Shown: positions 1 to 10,970, counted from the stretch's first letter. The stretch is 64,000 nt of DNA from Apoda limacodes (GCA_946406115.1 OX291542.1:37467321-37531320); one strand, 5' to 3'. Numbers and translations: made by a program. The notes: a model not told the origin generated them from the letters alone.

Positions 1-339
1 CTGGATGTTCTTGCATGCACCAGTGCCCCACAACTATTTTGCTTACAGCTGATGTCGACATTTTATTTTATTTTATTTTATATTACATGTACTAACATAG
101 CTCTATAAAATTTTACTAACAAAATTGGATACAAATATCTGAATAAATGAATTTTATTATAATATTATTATAGGTAGGCTCGGTGGACCACTTTATGTTT
201 AAGGCCGAAGTAAGATAAAAAATAAAAAAATATACTTACAATTACAATATTATTTATTCTCTATTATTTCACCCAACGCGAGTTCATTGCTCCGCTCTGA
301 ATTAAAAACTGGAAAGTTATAATATTAATATAATCACAA
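1..339. other. AT-rich non-coding DNA
   Basis: No gene seen. There is a short TTTTA-type run at about 61-84. The stretch probably lies in an upstream Nup133 intron, because the first visible exon (2996) begins with a splice acceptor and the encoded region is C-terminal. Confidence 0.5.
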
Positions 340-1760
340 CAATTAACACAGCGAGTACTCGCCCGAATGAGCAGCCCGAACTGGGGAAGTACCTCCGCCT
401 TACAGAAAACCGCGGCCATAATAACACTAACATTGAGTAGTGTTGTGTTCCTGGCGGTGAGTAAGGTTGCCAGAGTTCTTTAAGGATTCGCTGCGCAGAC
501 AGGGAAGGACCGGCGGTGCTCGGTGTATACACGGTGCGCTGATGCGGTGGTCAGGGAGACCAGGTGAAACGGCTGAACGCTGGCAGCCCGCAGCTTGAAC
601 AGGGTCCGGAACCGCCCGCGGAGATTGACCCGCCAACCTGTGTAAAGTCTTTAAAGTAGTAATGTCAAAGGACACCGGGTAGGACCCGGTTACTACAACA
701 GATCAGGGGCCCTTCCGCCTGCCGTGCCACCAACCTTATTATCTGTGTCGAGCTTCGGCAGTTCTTCTACCGCACCTTTTGTCCTTTAAGCTGTCTGTGC
801 AATGAATCTTTAGTCTAAGTAACTTTTAAAATTGCTAGAAATAATAAGTTTTTAGCTGATACTTGATCCACATATAATGTGAATTTGTGCAACAGGGGTA
901 ATCACGCCAACCTAAACGCAGTTTACCATCACCTAGAAACTGCGCAGCCGACCATCCTCTTTTTAACCAAGACGCAGATATCCTGCCCGGCAGATACATC
1001 TTACCTACATTATCCCAGCTACAAACTCGAGCACAATTTTGTGACTCCTTCCTGTGTATGAATGTTCGCCCGGTAGAAAATCTGCTGTCGCCGCCTTCAT
1101 AGCCTTTAAGATGAAGACCTTTCGATATCATGGGTGCGCGTAGATCACGGCGGCTGCACTCGTATCTATGCGTGCCTTTACAGGTCTCATAGCGGTGACA
1201 CGGACGTAGCTCGGCTCTTCACACACCTGAGTTTGACGACGAATAAAGTTCTAAAACAATATCCCACAGTAGAACTAGTTCTTTTGGGAGATTTTCAACG
1301 GCCACCATCGTGAGTAGGAATATCTGCTCATGCATTTGCTCTGACCTTTGGATTCTCTCAGCTGGTACTTTCTCCAACGAGAATACCAGGTATAGAGGAC
1401 CATACGAGTTCTTACCCTCCTGCACACGTCTGGACGTATATTCCGTCTCAGTGGATGCGCCTCTTGGCTCGTCGGACCACTGTCTCGTTTGGACTTAATT
1501 GTCATGCATACAACCCGATCCATCCGGGCCAACTAATTAGTGTCGTGTGTGGCATTATAAGTCTGCAGACTGGGATGGATTGCGTGAATTTTATGCATCG
1601 TACCCGTAGAGCAGCTTGCTTTAGCTCAGAAGATACTGACGTCAGCCGCAGTCACTGAGACAATCCTCGCTGGTATGAGATGTTTTATTCTTAATCCACG
1701 AGTAGTTGCCGTTGACAAAAAACGACCGTGGTTTAATCCACAGACCTAGGATTTTTACGC
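340..1760 (+). mobile_element. LINE-A, 5' UTR plus broken endonuclease
   Basis: This is the 5' part of a jockey/CR1-type non-LTR retrotransposon. Positions 340-860 are a GC-rich 5' UTR. From about 875 the + strand encodes pieces of an apurinic-like endonuclease: NLCNRGNHANLNAVYHHLE, then FLTKTQIS, then (1458-1495) SVDAPLGSSDHCLVWT, the conserved SDH region near the end of the domain, then a DKKRPWFNP linker near 1720. The pieces lie in several frames with stops, so it is dead. No reverse transcriptase follows. Later copies of the same family are at 27915, 36172, 44453 and 45691. Edges are approximate. Confidence 0.7.
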
Positions 1761-2995
1761 TACGCTAAAGACCAACACAGCGCGGAAAAGAGATATACAC
1801 ATTACATGAACGCTGCTCAAGAGAAAAAGAGATAGACAACCATGTACGAATATGTCGATTATTTTTCGAATAGAAGCCCATATCAACCCGCCTGTTTTGT
1901 GACATCACGTGTTTACATAATTATCACGAAAATCCTGATAACAAAGGACTAAAAAGTGTAGTGCTAATTGTTACGTCATAGGAAGAAATAACCCGGACAA
2001 TCATACGTTTCACACGAAAATACGAGGTTTCCATGTATTTTTTTCAAACCATATGTTGTCGAATTTCTGTTCAAAATTGGCTCAGAAAACAGTTTTTACG
2101 TAATTATATCGCTTTACTTTGTAAAAAGTGGTGTTATTTCTTTAAGAAAGGGTCTAATTAATGATATTTTAAGTAAAACAGTAAAATGTTTGGTTACGCT
2201 AGGGCTTGACTAAACGATCACGTCATAAGTATCAGTATATCGATATGTTTTGAGGTCATTATTAATCTACATTCAGAGTAGGAAAATAACAACCATTGCA
2301 TTTTTAAAACTGTATTGTAGCACACGTGGCAATATTCCTTTTAGGGTTCCGTAGCCAAATAGTAAAAACGGAATCTTTATATATTTTTCATCTCCGTCCG
2401 TCCGCCTCCGTCCGGATGACACAGCCCTATAATTATATAATATATTATCGAAAACCAAACCTTTACAGTGCAAATCAAAAACTTATCTAGGCATAGGTAG
2501 TTTGAGAGACACATCCGAACAGCATGCGCTTATGAGCGCAGCTGCCACTCGCTGGATTTGTTACTTCGATTCGCCGCCACGCCGCCTAGTCCAATGCGTT
2601 ATTCGAACGTAAATATTGTTATTAATTTGTATTAGTACAAACACAGAGATAGAGAATATCATCATAATCACGTCTATTGCACCGTTGATGTTATGAATTA
2701 GAGACCTCAAAAATTATATTTTGGTACAGATAAAAAAAAAACAGAATATCGGTAATTTGTGGTAATTAATTAATTATATTATTTATAACAGTGATATAGA
2801 ATTTTTTTACATAAAATTGTAAAAAAAATATAAACAATTTAAAAATTACAATGAATTTAATTAATCTACTCACGAAAATATTTTATTGGATTTTCCCCTG
2901 AGAAAAGAACTTGACAAGGGTCATTCAAACGGTCAGCGGTAGGCCGCCACCGCTGGTCGTGTATATCTGTGACAGGCTTAAACGTTCACGTGCAG
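1761..2995. other. AT-rich intron DNA with a common lepidopteran repeat scrap
   Basis: No exon is seen. Positions 2335-2430 carry an AGGGTTCCGTAGCC...CGTCCGTCCG segment, a repeat seen very widely in lepidopteran genomes. The far end is the 3' part of the intron before the first visible Nup133 exon (acceptor AG at 2994-2995). Confidence 0.45.
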
Positions 2996-3232
2996 GGCAT
3001 GGCGGAGCGCACGTTCGCATGGTTGATGGACCGTGGCGGGCGCGAGCGGGCGCTGCTGGTGCGAGCGGTGGGCGCTCGGTACGGGGTGCGACTTGCGGGT
3101 TGGCTACACGCGGTGCCGACGCGACGGGACCTGTGCGCGCTGCACCGGCTGTGCGAGGGACGGCACGGGGACGCCGCCGCCATCCTTGCGGACATGGCTG
3201 ATGAAGAAATGGACTCCGTCAACAGGATGACG
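2996..3232 (+). CDS. Nup133: Nup133, internal exon (first of five visible)
   Basis: Nup133 is a scaffold nucleoporin of the Y (Nup107-160) complex on both faces of the nuclear pore; its C-terminal alpha-helical domain binds Nup107. This exon encodes 79 residues, mostly helical, including TFAWLMDRGGRERALL and ADEEMDSVNRMT, and joins in frame (phase 0) to the next exon. The acceptor is at 2994-2995; the donor is GT at 3233 and looks weak (ACG/GTCAGG). Identity rests on the five exons together, which follow the order of the known vertebrate Nup133 C-terminus: the ANEEM-like helix, the SLAKLCLVAS helix, a DYKKALDL motif, a RDEWSS motif and the final LLQYGYE. By family length (about 1,150 residues) some 880 residues lie outside the window. 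GC content is far above the surrounding repeats. Confidence 0.8.
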
Positions 3233-3313
3233 GTCAGGCTCTACCGATCTACCTTGCATACAATATTTCTCTTCCGTCTTGTTGAGGCTTACGCTTGTGA
3301 CGATACTATTTAG

Positions 3314-3508
3314 ACGGCGGCGTCGTTAGCTAAGTTGTGTCTGGTGGCGTCGGAAGAGGTTGGGAGCGAGACGTCGGAAAGTTGGCGTCGCGTGGAGGCG
3401 CGCCTGCAGCTGGGCGAGCAGCACGGTGCGTTGCCTCGCGATATCCGTCTGCACCACGGGCTCGACGCGCCCGACTCCCGCGTGCTCTCGCCGGAGGACC
3501 TCGTGCAG
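3314..3508 (+). CDS. Nup133: Nup133, internal exon
   Basis: 65 codons, phase 0 at both ends. It starts after TTTAG at 3309-3313 and ends before the donor CAG/GTAACA at 3509. It encodes TAASLAKLCLVASEE and a charged helix, then LSPEDLVQ. The first helix matches the Nup133 segment that runs LSKLAALAS in vertebrates. The intron before it is only 81 bp. Confidence 0.85.
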
Positions 3509-3633
3509 GTAACACATGTCACCACTACAAACTGTCGAGATTGCGTGTATCTTCTAGTAATGCGTTATTAGATATTCGAGAATTATTTTTATCGATTAAT
3601 AGTACTATTTCTTCAGATCTCTTTTTCTGTATC

Positions 3634-3883
3634 TATATGTCGCAGCCATCTGGTTAAATTAGCCAGTTAATTGAGTGCCTAGGCAGATCGTTAAGTTGGA
3701 AAAGAAATTATCTCATAACTGAACAGATTATTATATGAAACTTGATTGGAACAAGGGAAACTGAACCTAACTCAACATACATGACTTATACAGTGCGATT
3801 TATGTTACTTTCTTTTCCATACTTGACGATCTGCCCAGGCGTTCAATTAACTGGCTAATTTAACCAGATGGCTGTGACATATA
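3634..3883. mobile_element. Foldback/MITE-like element, 75-bp inverted ends
   Basis: Positions 3634-3707 and 3809-3883 are inverted repeats of about 74-75 bp, starting TATATGTCRCAGCCATCTGG, with few mismatches and about 100 bp between them. No coding capacity. It makes up a third of the 759-bp Nup133 intron. No clear target duplication, so the superfamily is unknown. Confidence 0.7.
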
Positions 3884-4084
3884 ATGGAAACGGTAAACCG
3901 GTATGTAAATACACACCTACATCATAATGTGGGGAACGATTTCACCAACCCCTTTAGACCTGCGTGACAGGTGGTGAGCCCATTGCTGCAACACTGCAGC
4001 TGACAGCAGTGTATCTGGACTAAGATGGCTTTGTATATTTTCTATAAGTCGTAAATACTAGCTTTATAGTTATAAGCATTAAAT

Positions 4085-4203
4085 TGTAAGAATTAAGTAT
4101 ACAAACTGTAAGAAGTAAGTATACAAACTGTAAGAAGTAAGTATACAAACTATAAGAAGTATACAAACTGTAAGAAGTAAGTTTATAAACTTTAAGAAGT
4201 AAA
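4085..4203 (+). repeat. 22-bp tandem repeat, about 5 units
   Basis: Repeats of TATACAAACTGTAAGAAGTA plus two bases, with one shortened unit (4155-4170) and a diverged last unit. Intronic in Nup133, ending about 65 bp before the next exon. Confidence 0.8.
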
Positions 4204-4267
4204 TCTTTATTGGACGCTTTATTAAAATCTTTTAAATCACATTAACCTTATAGTGATTACGTTGCAG

Positions 4268-4378
4268 ATGTACGTGGAGTCGGAGAGCAGCTCGTTGACA
4301 GAGTTCGACTACAAGAAGGCGCTGGATCTTACGGAGTTCATCGAAGATATGGAGCGCCGGGACGAGCTGCGGCTAAAG
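4268..4378 (+). CDS. Nup133: Nup133, internal exon
   Basis: 37 codons, phase 0. Acceptor TTGCAG ends at 4267; donor AAG/GTGAGC begins at 4379. It encodes SLTEFDYKKALDLTEFIED, the most recognisable piece of the gene: the vertebrate protein has a near-identical EYDFKKALDL stretch at this point. Confidence 0.9.
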
Positions 4379-4461
4379 GTGAGCGAACACTCGATACTTA
4401 CATAATTAGCGTAATTTTGTCGCGTTGTATGAGTGACGCTGATTCAACGTCTCCCTGTCAG

Positions 4462-4576
4462 GTGTGGTGCGCGACCATCGTGCGCGACGAATGGTCCTCG
4501 TGCCGCATGGACGCGCCCGCCGACGCGCTGCGCGAACGCACCTTCTTTCGGCTGATGGACCTTGTGCACGTCATGG
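4462..4576 (+). CDS. Nup133: Nup133, penultimate exon
   Basis: 115 bp, phase 0 to phase 1. Acceptor GTCAG ends at 4461; donor G/GTTAGT begins at 4577. It encodes VWCATIVRDEWSSC and ALRERTFFRLMDLVHVMG, matching the RDNWSS and FVKILQ-type helix of Nup133. The split glycine codon is completed across the 32-kb intron by the exon at 37049. Confidence 0.9.
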
Positions 4577-4861
4577 GTTAGTTAAAACAACAAATACTCC
4601 TCCCGCAATGTTACCTAGATGCGCTATTTAATAACATTGAATAGCATTGACTCCTACTTTACTGGCCAGAAATAGTTTAAAATTTCCTCGAATCTCCTCA
4701 CGTTCTGTCGTACCATTTCTTATTGACTTTAGTCGACCTATTATCTAAGAAGAAATCTGCGCGCCATTGTTTACAATTATTTTTAACACATTTGATCAAA
4801 AAATGCATTTACGAAGCTTGTATACATTGTTCGAAATTTCAAAATTACGCACCATATAACG

Positions 4862-5540
4862 GAACGTGCGGTAAAAAGTTACTCTCACATAACTATAAGT
4901 CGCGCCACGTAAGTTGAACCATACGCAGTAACACATTTTCGGGTCCACTAGGGTGGAAAATGAGGTGCGACGCGAGGGGCAGCGCGTAACCATAGCAACA
5001 CAGGCCCTGGGGTACAATCACGCACTTAAGTTTGAAGTTTATGCCAATTCAAAATTATGTAGAAGGTGTCATGCCTGTACCAATAAGTGACAGCGATTAA
5101 AAAACATTTACAACTTTTAACCCCTTAGTGTTTTATGAAATGCTTATTTTAGATCTGCTACATTTTATTTTACCTAAAGACTTCCCAAGCCAATGTTGTT
5201 CAAAAAGTACAATAACTTGTAAGGTGATCCGATATTACGTATTTATGACAATTCTAGTTAAAAAGGATGTATTTATCAAAACGTTTTTTTTAACAAATTC
5301 ACTTCATAGGATATAATTACTGGGTACATGAGACGTAATTACTGTCGTCTCGTGCGGCGGGTGCAGGGCAGTGACAGACAGTAGGTACTTAGCTACATAA
5401 TAAGTTAGAAAAAAATATGAGAAATTACGGTCCACGCACAAAACATTTGTTGTACTATTGTTCGTAACTGTACCTGCGCGGAAGACCGTCATTTTGGTTC
5501 TACTTACATGGCGCGATTTATACCTATTTTACCACACATC
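4862..5540. repeat. Long imperfect inverted repeat (possible foldback element)
   Basis: Around 4865-4920 there is GTGCGGTAAAA, then CGCGCCACGTAAGTTGAACC. Around 5485-5535 the reverse complement appears as GTGTGGTAAAA, then CGCGCCATGTAAGTAGAACC. The arms are about 45-50 bp and the interior about 570 bp, with no gene. No target duplication was found. Confidence 0.45.
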
Positions 5541-5956
5541 CGTTGCATCGCGCCGTGCGTATCCTTTAGGGTTTTTTTTTTAATTTTGATCGAATCTCCT
5601 TGGAAGCGCTTTTGATGTATATGTTTGACTCACTTTACAACTAAAAGAAAAAAAAACGAAAGATGTAATTCTTTACGCCTCATTCTCCCGTTCAACATAA
5701 TACATGTGAAATTAATAATGTCAGTCAGTCAGTTATGCTTCCAAAGCAGCAAGTATTTATTTCCAAAAGTTAAAACCTATCTGTATAATTTCTTATTTGC
5801 TATTAAAAACAGTCAAAATGAATTATGTTTAATAATAATTAATCAAAATATGAACAAAATTATCGATAGATTGCTATAATTTTCCGTGTGTAATGGCATT
5901 AATAAAAACACAAACTATGATAAAAACAAAATTCCCTTTATCCACAAGTAGATTTA

Positions 5957-6187
5957 TTGATGTTCTTCGAAAGAGTTGGTATAGGGTTAGGTCATATTTT
6001 AAATTATAAATTGAACTTGAAATACTGTTCTAAACATATGTACCCCGATACTACATACAGGCGAATTGTGAACTCAATAGCTGGCAGACAATATGATAAA
6101 GACTGTACTATTATATTATTTGTAGGTAATAGTTTTGGAGTTACAAAGCGGGACTTAATTAAATCTTATGATTTACTTTCAAATTAA
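5957..6187 (+). pseudogene. Possible SGNH-hydrolase-like LINE ORF1 remnant
   Basis: A 76-residue open stretch contains YPDTTYRRIVNSIAG, TIILFVGNSFGVTKRDL and IKSYDLL. It reminds me of an esterase-like (SGNH) module carried by some CR1-group LINE ORF1 proteins, but no catalytic GDS motif is visible here. A function call would be unsafe. It lies about 1 kb upstream of LINE-C ORF1 and could be unrelated. Confidence 0.25.
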
Positions 6188-6689
6188 GGAGTCAAAACAT
6201 TTAACTCTTCCGTAGATATCTACTTGGACACCACTGATACTGTTAGTAGTGTTACTAACAGTGAGGTGGCTCTTAATGCTTTAAACTGACTTCAGTGACA
6301 AAGAGGAAGCACAATGTACTTAAATTATCCCTCAGTTAATCTGGTGCCTAAATATACTTTAATTTTTCTGGTGGAGTCCTAGGGACTTCCACTTAAGAAA
6401 TCGTTGATTTTTTTAAATAAAACGACATCTTATATTATTTTAGGAATTTATTTTACTAAGGAACATTATCAAAACAGATTTTAATATTAAACTTTGGTAT
6501 TAATAAGCATTTAATTTTTTTAACAATAGAAAAACAATTGGACTTAAAATTGAAATAACAAAAAGTTATATCAACTTCTGTCTACTATAAAAATATGTAT
6601 TTTTATCTTTTTAATTATGGAATATTCATACAATATAATCAACTTTTAAAAACTAGAAAAAATATAGTATTGTTTCATATTAAAATAAA
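6188..6689. other. AT-rich intron DNA with a small hairpin
   Basis: No gene. Positions 6238-6261 form a perfect hairpin, ACTGTTAGTAG / ACTAACAGT, inside a CCACTG...GAGGTGG palindrome. The rest is very AT-rich. Confidence 0.4.
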
Positions 6690-6965
6690 AAACGTGCAGC
6701 AGTTAATCTTTGGCTCTCGCAAAACAATGAGCGCAATTTTTTTTCGTACACGTCAAACATACGGGCTTCACACAGGTATGGCACAAATATACAGACTTTA
6801 TTTTTAGGCGTTTAGGACAAATATGGCAGTATTTCTTTGGTTTCTAGGCAATTTTTCATCATCTCCTTGTTGTTCTTCTACCAGAAGTTTCTTTGTGGTG
6901 TCCAATATCAGATCGCGCAGCGCACGAAGTCTATCGATGTACCGTTGGATTTCAAATTCATCTCA
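6690..6965 (-). pseudogene. Cys-rich zinc-binding tail of a transposase (piggyBac-like?)
   Basis: Read on the minus strand, a helix (EIQRYIDRLRALRDLIL) is followed, after a frameshift, by YCHICPKRLKIKSVYLCHTC and KPVCLTC, i.e. repeated CxxC pairs. The spacing resembles the C-terminal Cys-rich domain of piggyBac-family transposases. No DDE core is present. Alternative: any small zinc-finger TE protein. Confidence 0.35.
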
Positions 6966-7219
6966 TCCAGTCATTTACATTAGAATGAGCTGTGTGACAA
7001 TACACATCACTGTTACGTTTTTACACAAATAAAATAGGATTTACAAGAATATAGAAGTTTAATATAAAATAAAGTGTAAAACTACATTAAGTGAAGTGCT
7101 ATATACAATTAATTAAAAGTAAATATTAACAGATAAACTAGAATTACAAAATAAAAGTTATAAACAATCACAACGCAGTGAAGTGATACAAAAATACCCT
7201 CATTACAAATTTGTAAACA

Positions 7220-8228
7220 ATGAGATTACATAACAGAATTATGGCAAAGTGTGGAGCATGTGGGAAGTTTGTGTCGCCAGGTGATGTTGCCAAGTGCTCC
7301 AAATGTACAGCAGTCTATGATCGGGCATGTGTAGCACTACCTGCTACTGGGCGGGTCATCGTGACTTGGGTATGCCCTAGCTGCATCTCTAAAATACCGC
7401 GCGACAATAATGCGGAAACGCCCGTAAAGGGTCTGGCAGCAAAGTCGAGCGTCGTAGACGCAAACAGGGTCTCTGTCTCGCCCCCTATCAACCCAAAAAC
7501 AACCGAAACGTTAGACCTGGCTTTGAAAATGAAGCTGCTGCAGGAAACGATAGTCGATTTTAGAGACGAATTGTCGAAACTGAGATCGACCGTGTTGGTC
7601 TGTGAGAGCCTTGGAATTGAGGGTGGCGAGTATTGAGGAACAGTCCCCATATAAAGATAACTCGGAGATATTGAAACAGTCTCAAGGTTGCAAGTGGAGC
7701 ACTATAATAGGGATCAAGACATGCTTATGAATGATGTTGATATAAGTAATATACCTGAAGAGAAAGGCGAAAACTCAACACATCTGGTCACGCTGATAGC
7801 GACAAAGCTAGACCTCGGAGGAGCGCGACATCGTGAGTGCCGTGCGAGTGGGACCACCCCGCGCAAGCGAGTTCGGCAGGCTGGCCCCCAGCACTACCAG
7901 CCTGCGCCCGCGCTCTCTTGTGGTGCGCTTGACGCGCCGAACTCTGCGGGACGAGTTTCTTCGGAGCTCTCGAGTGCGACGTGGGGCGGATACGACCGAA
8001 CTGGGACTGCAAAGCGAACCAAGACGTTTCTACGTTAATAAGCGGCTCACTAAGCACAACAGACAGCTGTTCCATAAAACTAGGGAAGCGGCTCGGCAGG
8101 CAAACTGGAAGTTTACATGGACTAGAGAAGGGAATATATATATACCAGGCAAGATCAAGGAAAACCAGCACATCGTATACGTGCCGAGACAAAAATTTTT
8201 AAAATATAAAAATTTGTTACAGTAATAT
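7220..8228 (+). pseudogene. LINE-C ORF1: PHD-like finger plus FP25K-like domain, frameshifted
   Basis: The N-terminus (7244-7390) encodes KCGACGKFVSPGDVAKCSKC, ending VCPSC, a PHD/RING-like Cys cluster. A predicted coiled coil (LLQETIVDFRDELSKLR) follows, then a stop at 7634-7636. A second piece (about 7740-7815, DISNIPEEKGENSTHLVTLI) and a third in another frame (about 7815-8225) carry VRVGPPRASEF and the C-terminal RRFYVNKRLTKHNRQLFHKT, which resembles the Baculo_FP (FP25K) family. LINE ORF1 proteins of this plan coat the element RNA. Two frame breaks make it dead. ORF2 of the same element probably starts at 22216, beyond the inserted LTR element. Confidence 0.65.
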
Positions 8229-8872
8229 CTACTTTAGTGTTTTTAAATTTTGAAGCGTTGATGTTTGCAATAAGTGTTAATATAGTAGTGCCAAATATCT
8301 CTTTCCCTTCAAGTTTAGTAATCACAAATAAACAATATTTTCATAACCCATCTGCATTTGGTTCACATATAGAAAAAAACAGTCATTACAAAATGTAATT
8401 ACACATATCATGTCAAAACAAATATTTAAACTATATATTTCCCTACTAGCTTAATAATCATAAAAAACTGGTTGCCTGTAAAGTCGGTATACGGGCGAAA
8501 GTTTTACGTGACAATGATTTTATGTCTGTCTCTCTCGCTCTTAGGCGGGCGCGTGCCTCTCACTCGCTCTCATTGTGAGCGCATAACGTGAGCGGAGCGT
8601 AACGCAGTTTCTTGAAGTGTCACCCGGCAAACCAATTTATAAGACGTTGTCACGTCAACAAAATTATTTCCATAACTCATTTGCATTTTGTATATGTATT
8701 GAAATAATATTCATTAATAGCTTATACTATTTAACAAAATACTGTTTAGATGCTGTCGATGAAAATGTCTGCAATTACACATACCATGTCAAAACAAATA
8801 ATAATATTATTTCTTTACTTACAAGCTTAGTAATTATAAAAAAATATTATTTTCTAAACTCATCTGCACTTG
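8229..8872 (+). repeat. Degenerate ~185-bp tandem units between LINE-C ORF1 and ORF2
   Basis: The block TAGTAATYA...AAYTCATCTGCATTTGG recurs near 8310-8360, 8450/8640-8690 and 8825-8872. The third unit continues at 22106 after the LTR element (TACTATTTAAYAAAATWCTG shared by 8725 and 22136). No ORF. The second unit is interrupted by the insert at 8463-8637. Confidence 0.55.
8463..8637. mobile_element. Small MITE-like insert
   Basis: A GC-richer segment interrupts one of the tandem units. Its ends are weak inverted repeats (CTGGTTGCCTGTAAAG versus, reverse-complemented, TTGGTTTGCCGGGTGAC). It contains CTCTCTCGCTCTTAGGCGGG, a stretch common in lepidopteran repeats. Confidence 0.35.
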
Positions 8873-8876
8873 GTAC

Positions 8877-9450
8877 TGTAGAGGTTACGACCTCTTGTTA
8901 AGTGTAAAGGAAGTAAATATGCTAGCGAACGTTTTTACGCAGCAAATACTTCGTAGTGGTTTTATGAAAATATAATAGATGGTGTCAGTGCGTTTTTAAA
9001 TCAAAACAATTGGAATTTAAAGTTTGTCAGTATTTTTACATTAATTGACATTCCAGTGAAAATTATAGATGGGACAAGTCTATATAAACTTGGAGGGTCG
9101 ATTCCTGTCTCTATCAGGGAGCCCTAGAATTTGTAGAATGGCCTAATATTGCCAGTAGACTTAGGGTTAGATACTCCAGTATCCAAAATGCACTAAGCAT
9201 CGCCACCATTGCGATTAAATGTAGATATTACCCAATGTGCCGACACGACGCGACGACCCGAGGCCTATTGAAGGATGGCCTAATGAAAGAAGACGTACTG
9301 CAGATAAGTTTAAAATTGTATAATAAATCTCCTAGGTAGTAGATGTGTCTAAAGGATGTATACTCTTGTGGCGATTGAAAAGAACATATAAATACATAAA
9401 AGAACTCCCGCTGTCGTCTTTTTATTAGCAGAGATCCCGATACCTAATAA
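8877..9450 (+). repeat. 5' LTR of the gypsy element (3' end deleted)
   Basis: Matches 21494-22063 with about 20 differences, including a 5-bp indel (extra CGCGA-type bases near 9245). It starts TGTAGAGGTTACGACCTC. Homology stops at CCTAATAA (9450), so the last ~40 bp present in the other LTR, the primer-binding site and gag appear lost in one deletion ending near 9488. An AATAAA lies inside (about 9324). Confidence 0.85.
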
Positions 9451-9488
9451 CAAAAGGTAATACCTACTCCTTTTTAAAGCCACGTACA

Positions 9489-10313
9489 ATGTACCACGAC
9501 GCTCACCATACAATATGCGACACAGAAATTAGTGCATGCGGTGAAGTACAGAGGGAAGAAATTTTATATAGTAGACAACAACCACAGAAGGATTCCAGTA
9601 AGTCGAATTTTAATTTTTATTATGGGAATACACAGACATGCACTATAAATGAGTATGCTAGCGAGTTTCCTGTAGCAAAGGATGTAGAATATGAGTGGTC
9701 ATATACACAACCAGCAGGGGGCTTATGTAGTAGTACTGAACAGGATAGGTATTTGGAAGGCGAATGGGAAAGCCAAGATAATTATATTCAGCACGAGTAT
9801 GATGAAAATAGGGAAGAATATGCTGTCAATTATAATTTAATTAGGGAAAAACCTAATTTATTAAGGGTTCCTATTGTGTTACGAGGAGAGAGGTTATCCT
9901 GTATTGTGGATACAGGATCCGAGGTATCTATTTTACCTATGGGAATATTTCAAAGGCTATTCTCGGATAGGAGAAGGCGGCAAGAAGAAGGAATATGTAT
10001 GGTATCCGCCAATGGAGCCACATTCCAAGGATATAGATTGCGTGGCATCTATATCAAAATCGCCGAAGAAGCATTTGAAGTTGATTTTGTTGTGGCAGAG
10101 GATTGTCAATTTCCTATTTTAGGTTTAGATTTCCTGTGTAAATATGACTGTTCAGTCAATTTAAAAGGACAAAGTATGTCCATTAGAAATAAGGTATTTG
10201 TTTCTTTCCCTAGGTTAAAGGTGCCGGTGCCGAAAGATGTATATAGTGTATTGTCAATAAAGGTGTTAAAGTGTGATTCGCATGATGTAGGTATTTTAGG
10301 GCATAAGGTTTAA
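9489..10313 (+). pseudogene. Gypsy element aspartic protease region
   Basis: An open stretch of 274 codons. The protease active site reads CIVDTGSEVSILPM (residues ~137-150), followed by the flap region and FPILGLDFLCKYDCSVNL, typical of Metaviridae. The N-terminal 100 residues are acidic and unlike a zinc knuckle, so gag is absent or fused away by the deletion. It is separated from RT by a stop and frameshift. Confidence 0.75.
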
Positions 10314-10346
10314 TATCTCTAAAGAGTTAAATAGAGAAGGGATAGA

Positions 10347-10970
10347 TTGTATTCTATTTTATCGAATAACAAAGATAGGTTTGCATTCGATAAGTTTAGG
10401 TTAGGTAGATGTAAGGTGGCCCCAATTACGATTGATTTAATCGAAGACACGCCTATATATCAACAGCCGTATAGGACGTCAAGTGCTCAGCAGAAAATTA
10501 TTGCAGATCAAGTGCAAGAATCATTAAAGTTAGGGCTAATTAGAGAGTCACGTAGCGAGTATGCGAGTCCTATTGTATTAGTTAAGAATGATGAGAAGAA
10601 ATGGCGATTTTGCGTTGATTATCGCAAAATGAATAAAAAGGTGAAAGAGGTTCCATGCCCTGTCACGCGGATAGAAAAAGTATTACTAGGAGCGAAATAT
10701 TTTTGCGAGATAAATTTAAACTTAGGCTATTTCCAATTGGAAATAGAAGAAAAGGATAGGTATAAAACAGGGTTTATGTGAAGTCAGGGTAGTTATGAGT
10801 GGAACGTGTTACCATTCAGAATGAAAAATAGCCAAGCGTTTTTTCAAAAGACAATGGATCTTGCGTTAAAAGATTTGTTAGGGAAAGGTGTATTGGTATA
10901 TGTTAATAATATAATTATTTATCACGAGGGTTTTTAACTCTCCAAAAGCTTCGCGAAGGTAACTTAACGT
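10347..10970 (+). pseudogene. Gypsy element reverse transcriptase, fingers and palm
   Basis: Contains YASPIVLVKNDEKKWRFCVD and YFQLEIEEKDRYKTGF, standard Metaviridae RT blocks, then a TGA at 10780-10782. After it, VLPFRMKNSQAFFQKTMD continues in frame. The catalytic Y-x-D-D box is changed to YVNN (10899-10910): both aspartates are asparagine. Another stop follows at about 10936. The enzyme cannot be active. Confidence 0.8.

Noticed and set aside
427..675. Minus-strand ORF in GC-rich sequence
   Set aside because: Antisense of the LINE-A 5' UTR, no family resemblance.
2986..3222. Minus-strand ORF opposite the first visible Nup133 exon
   Set aside because: Antisense shadow of a GC-rich exon; the + strand is supported by splice sites and homology.
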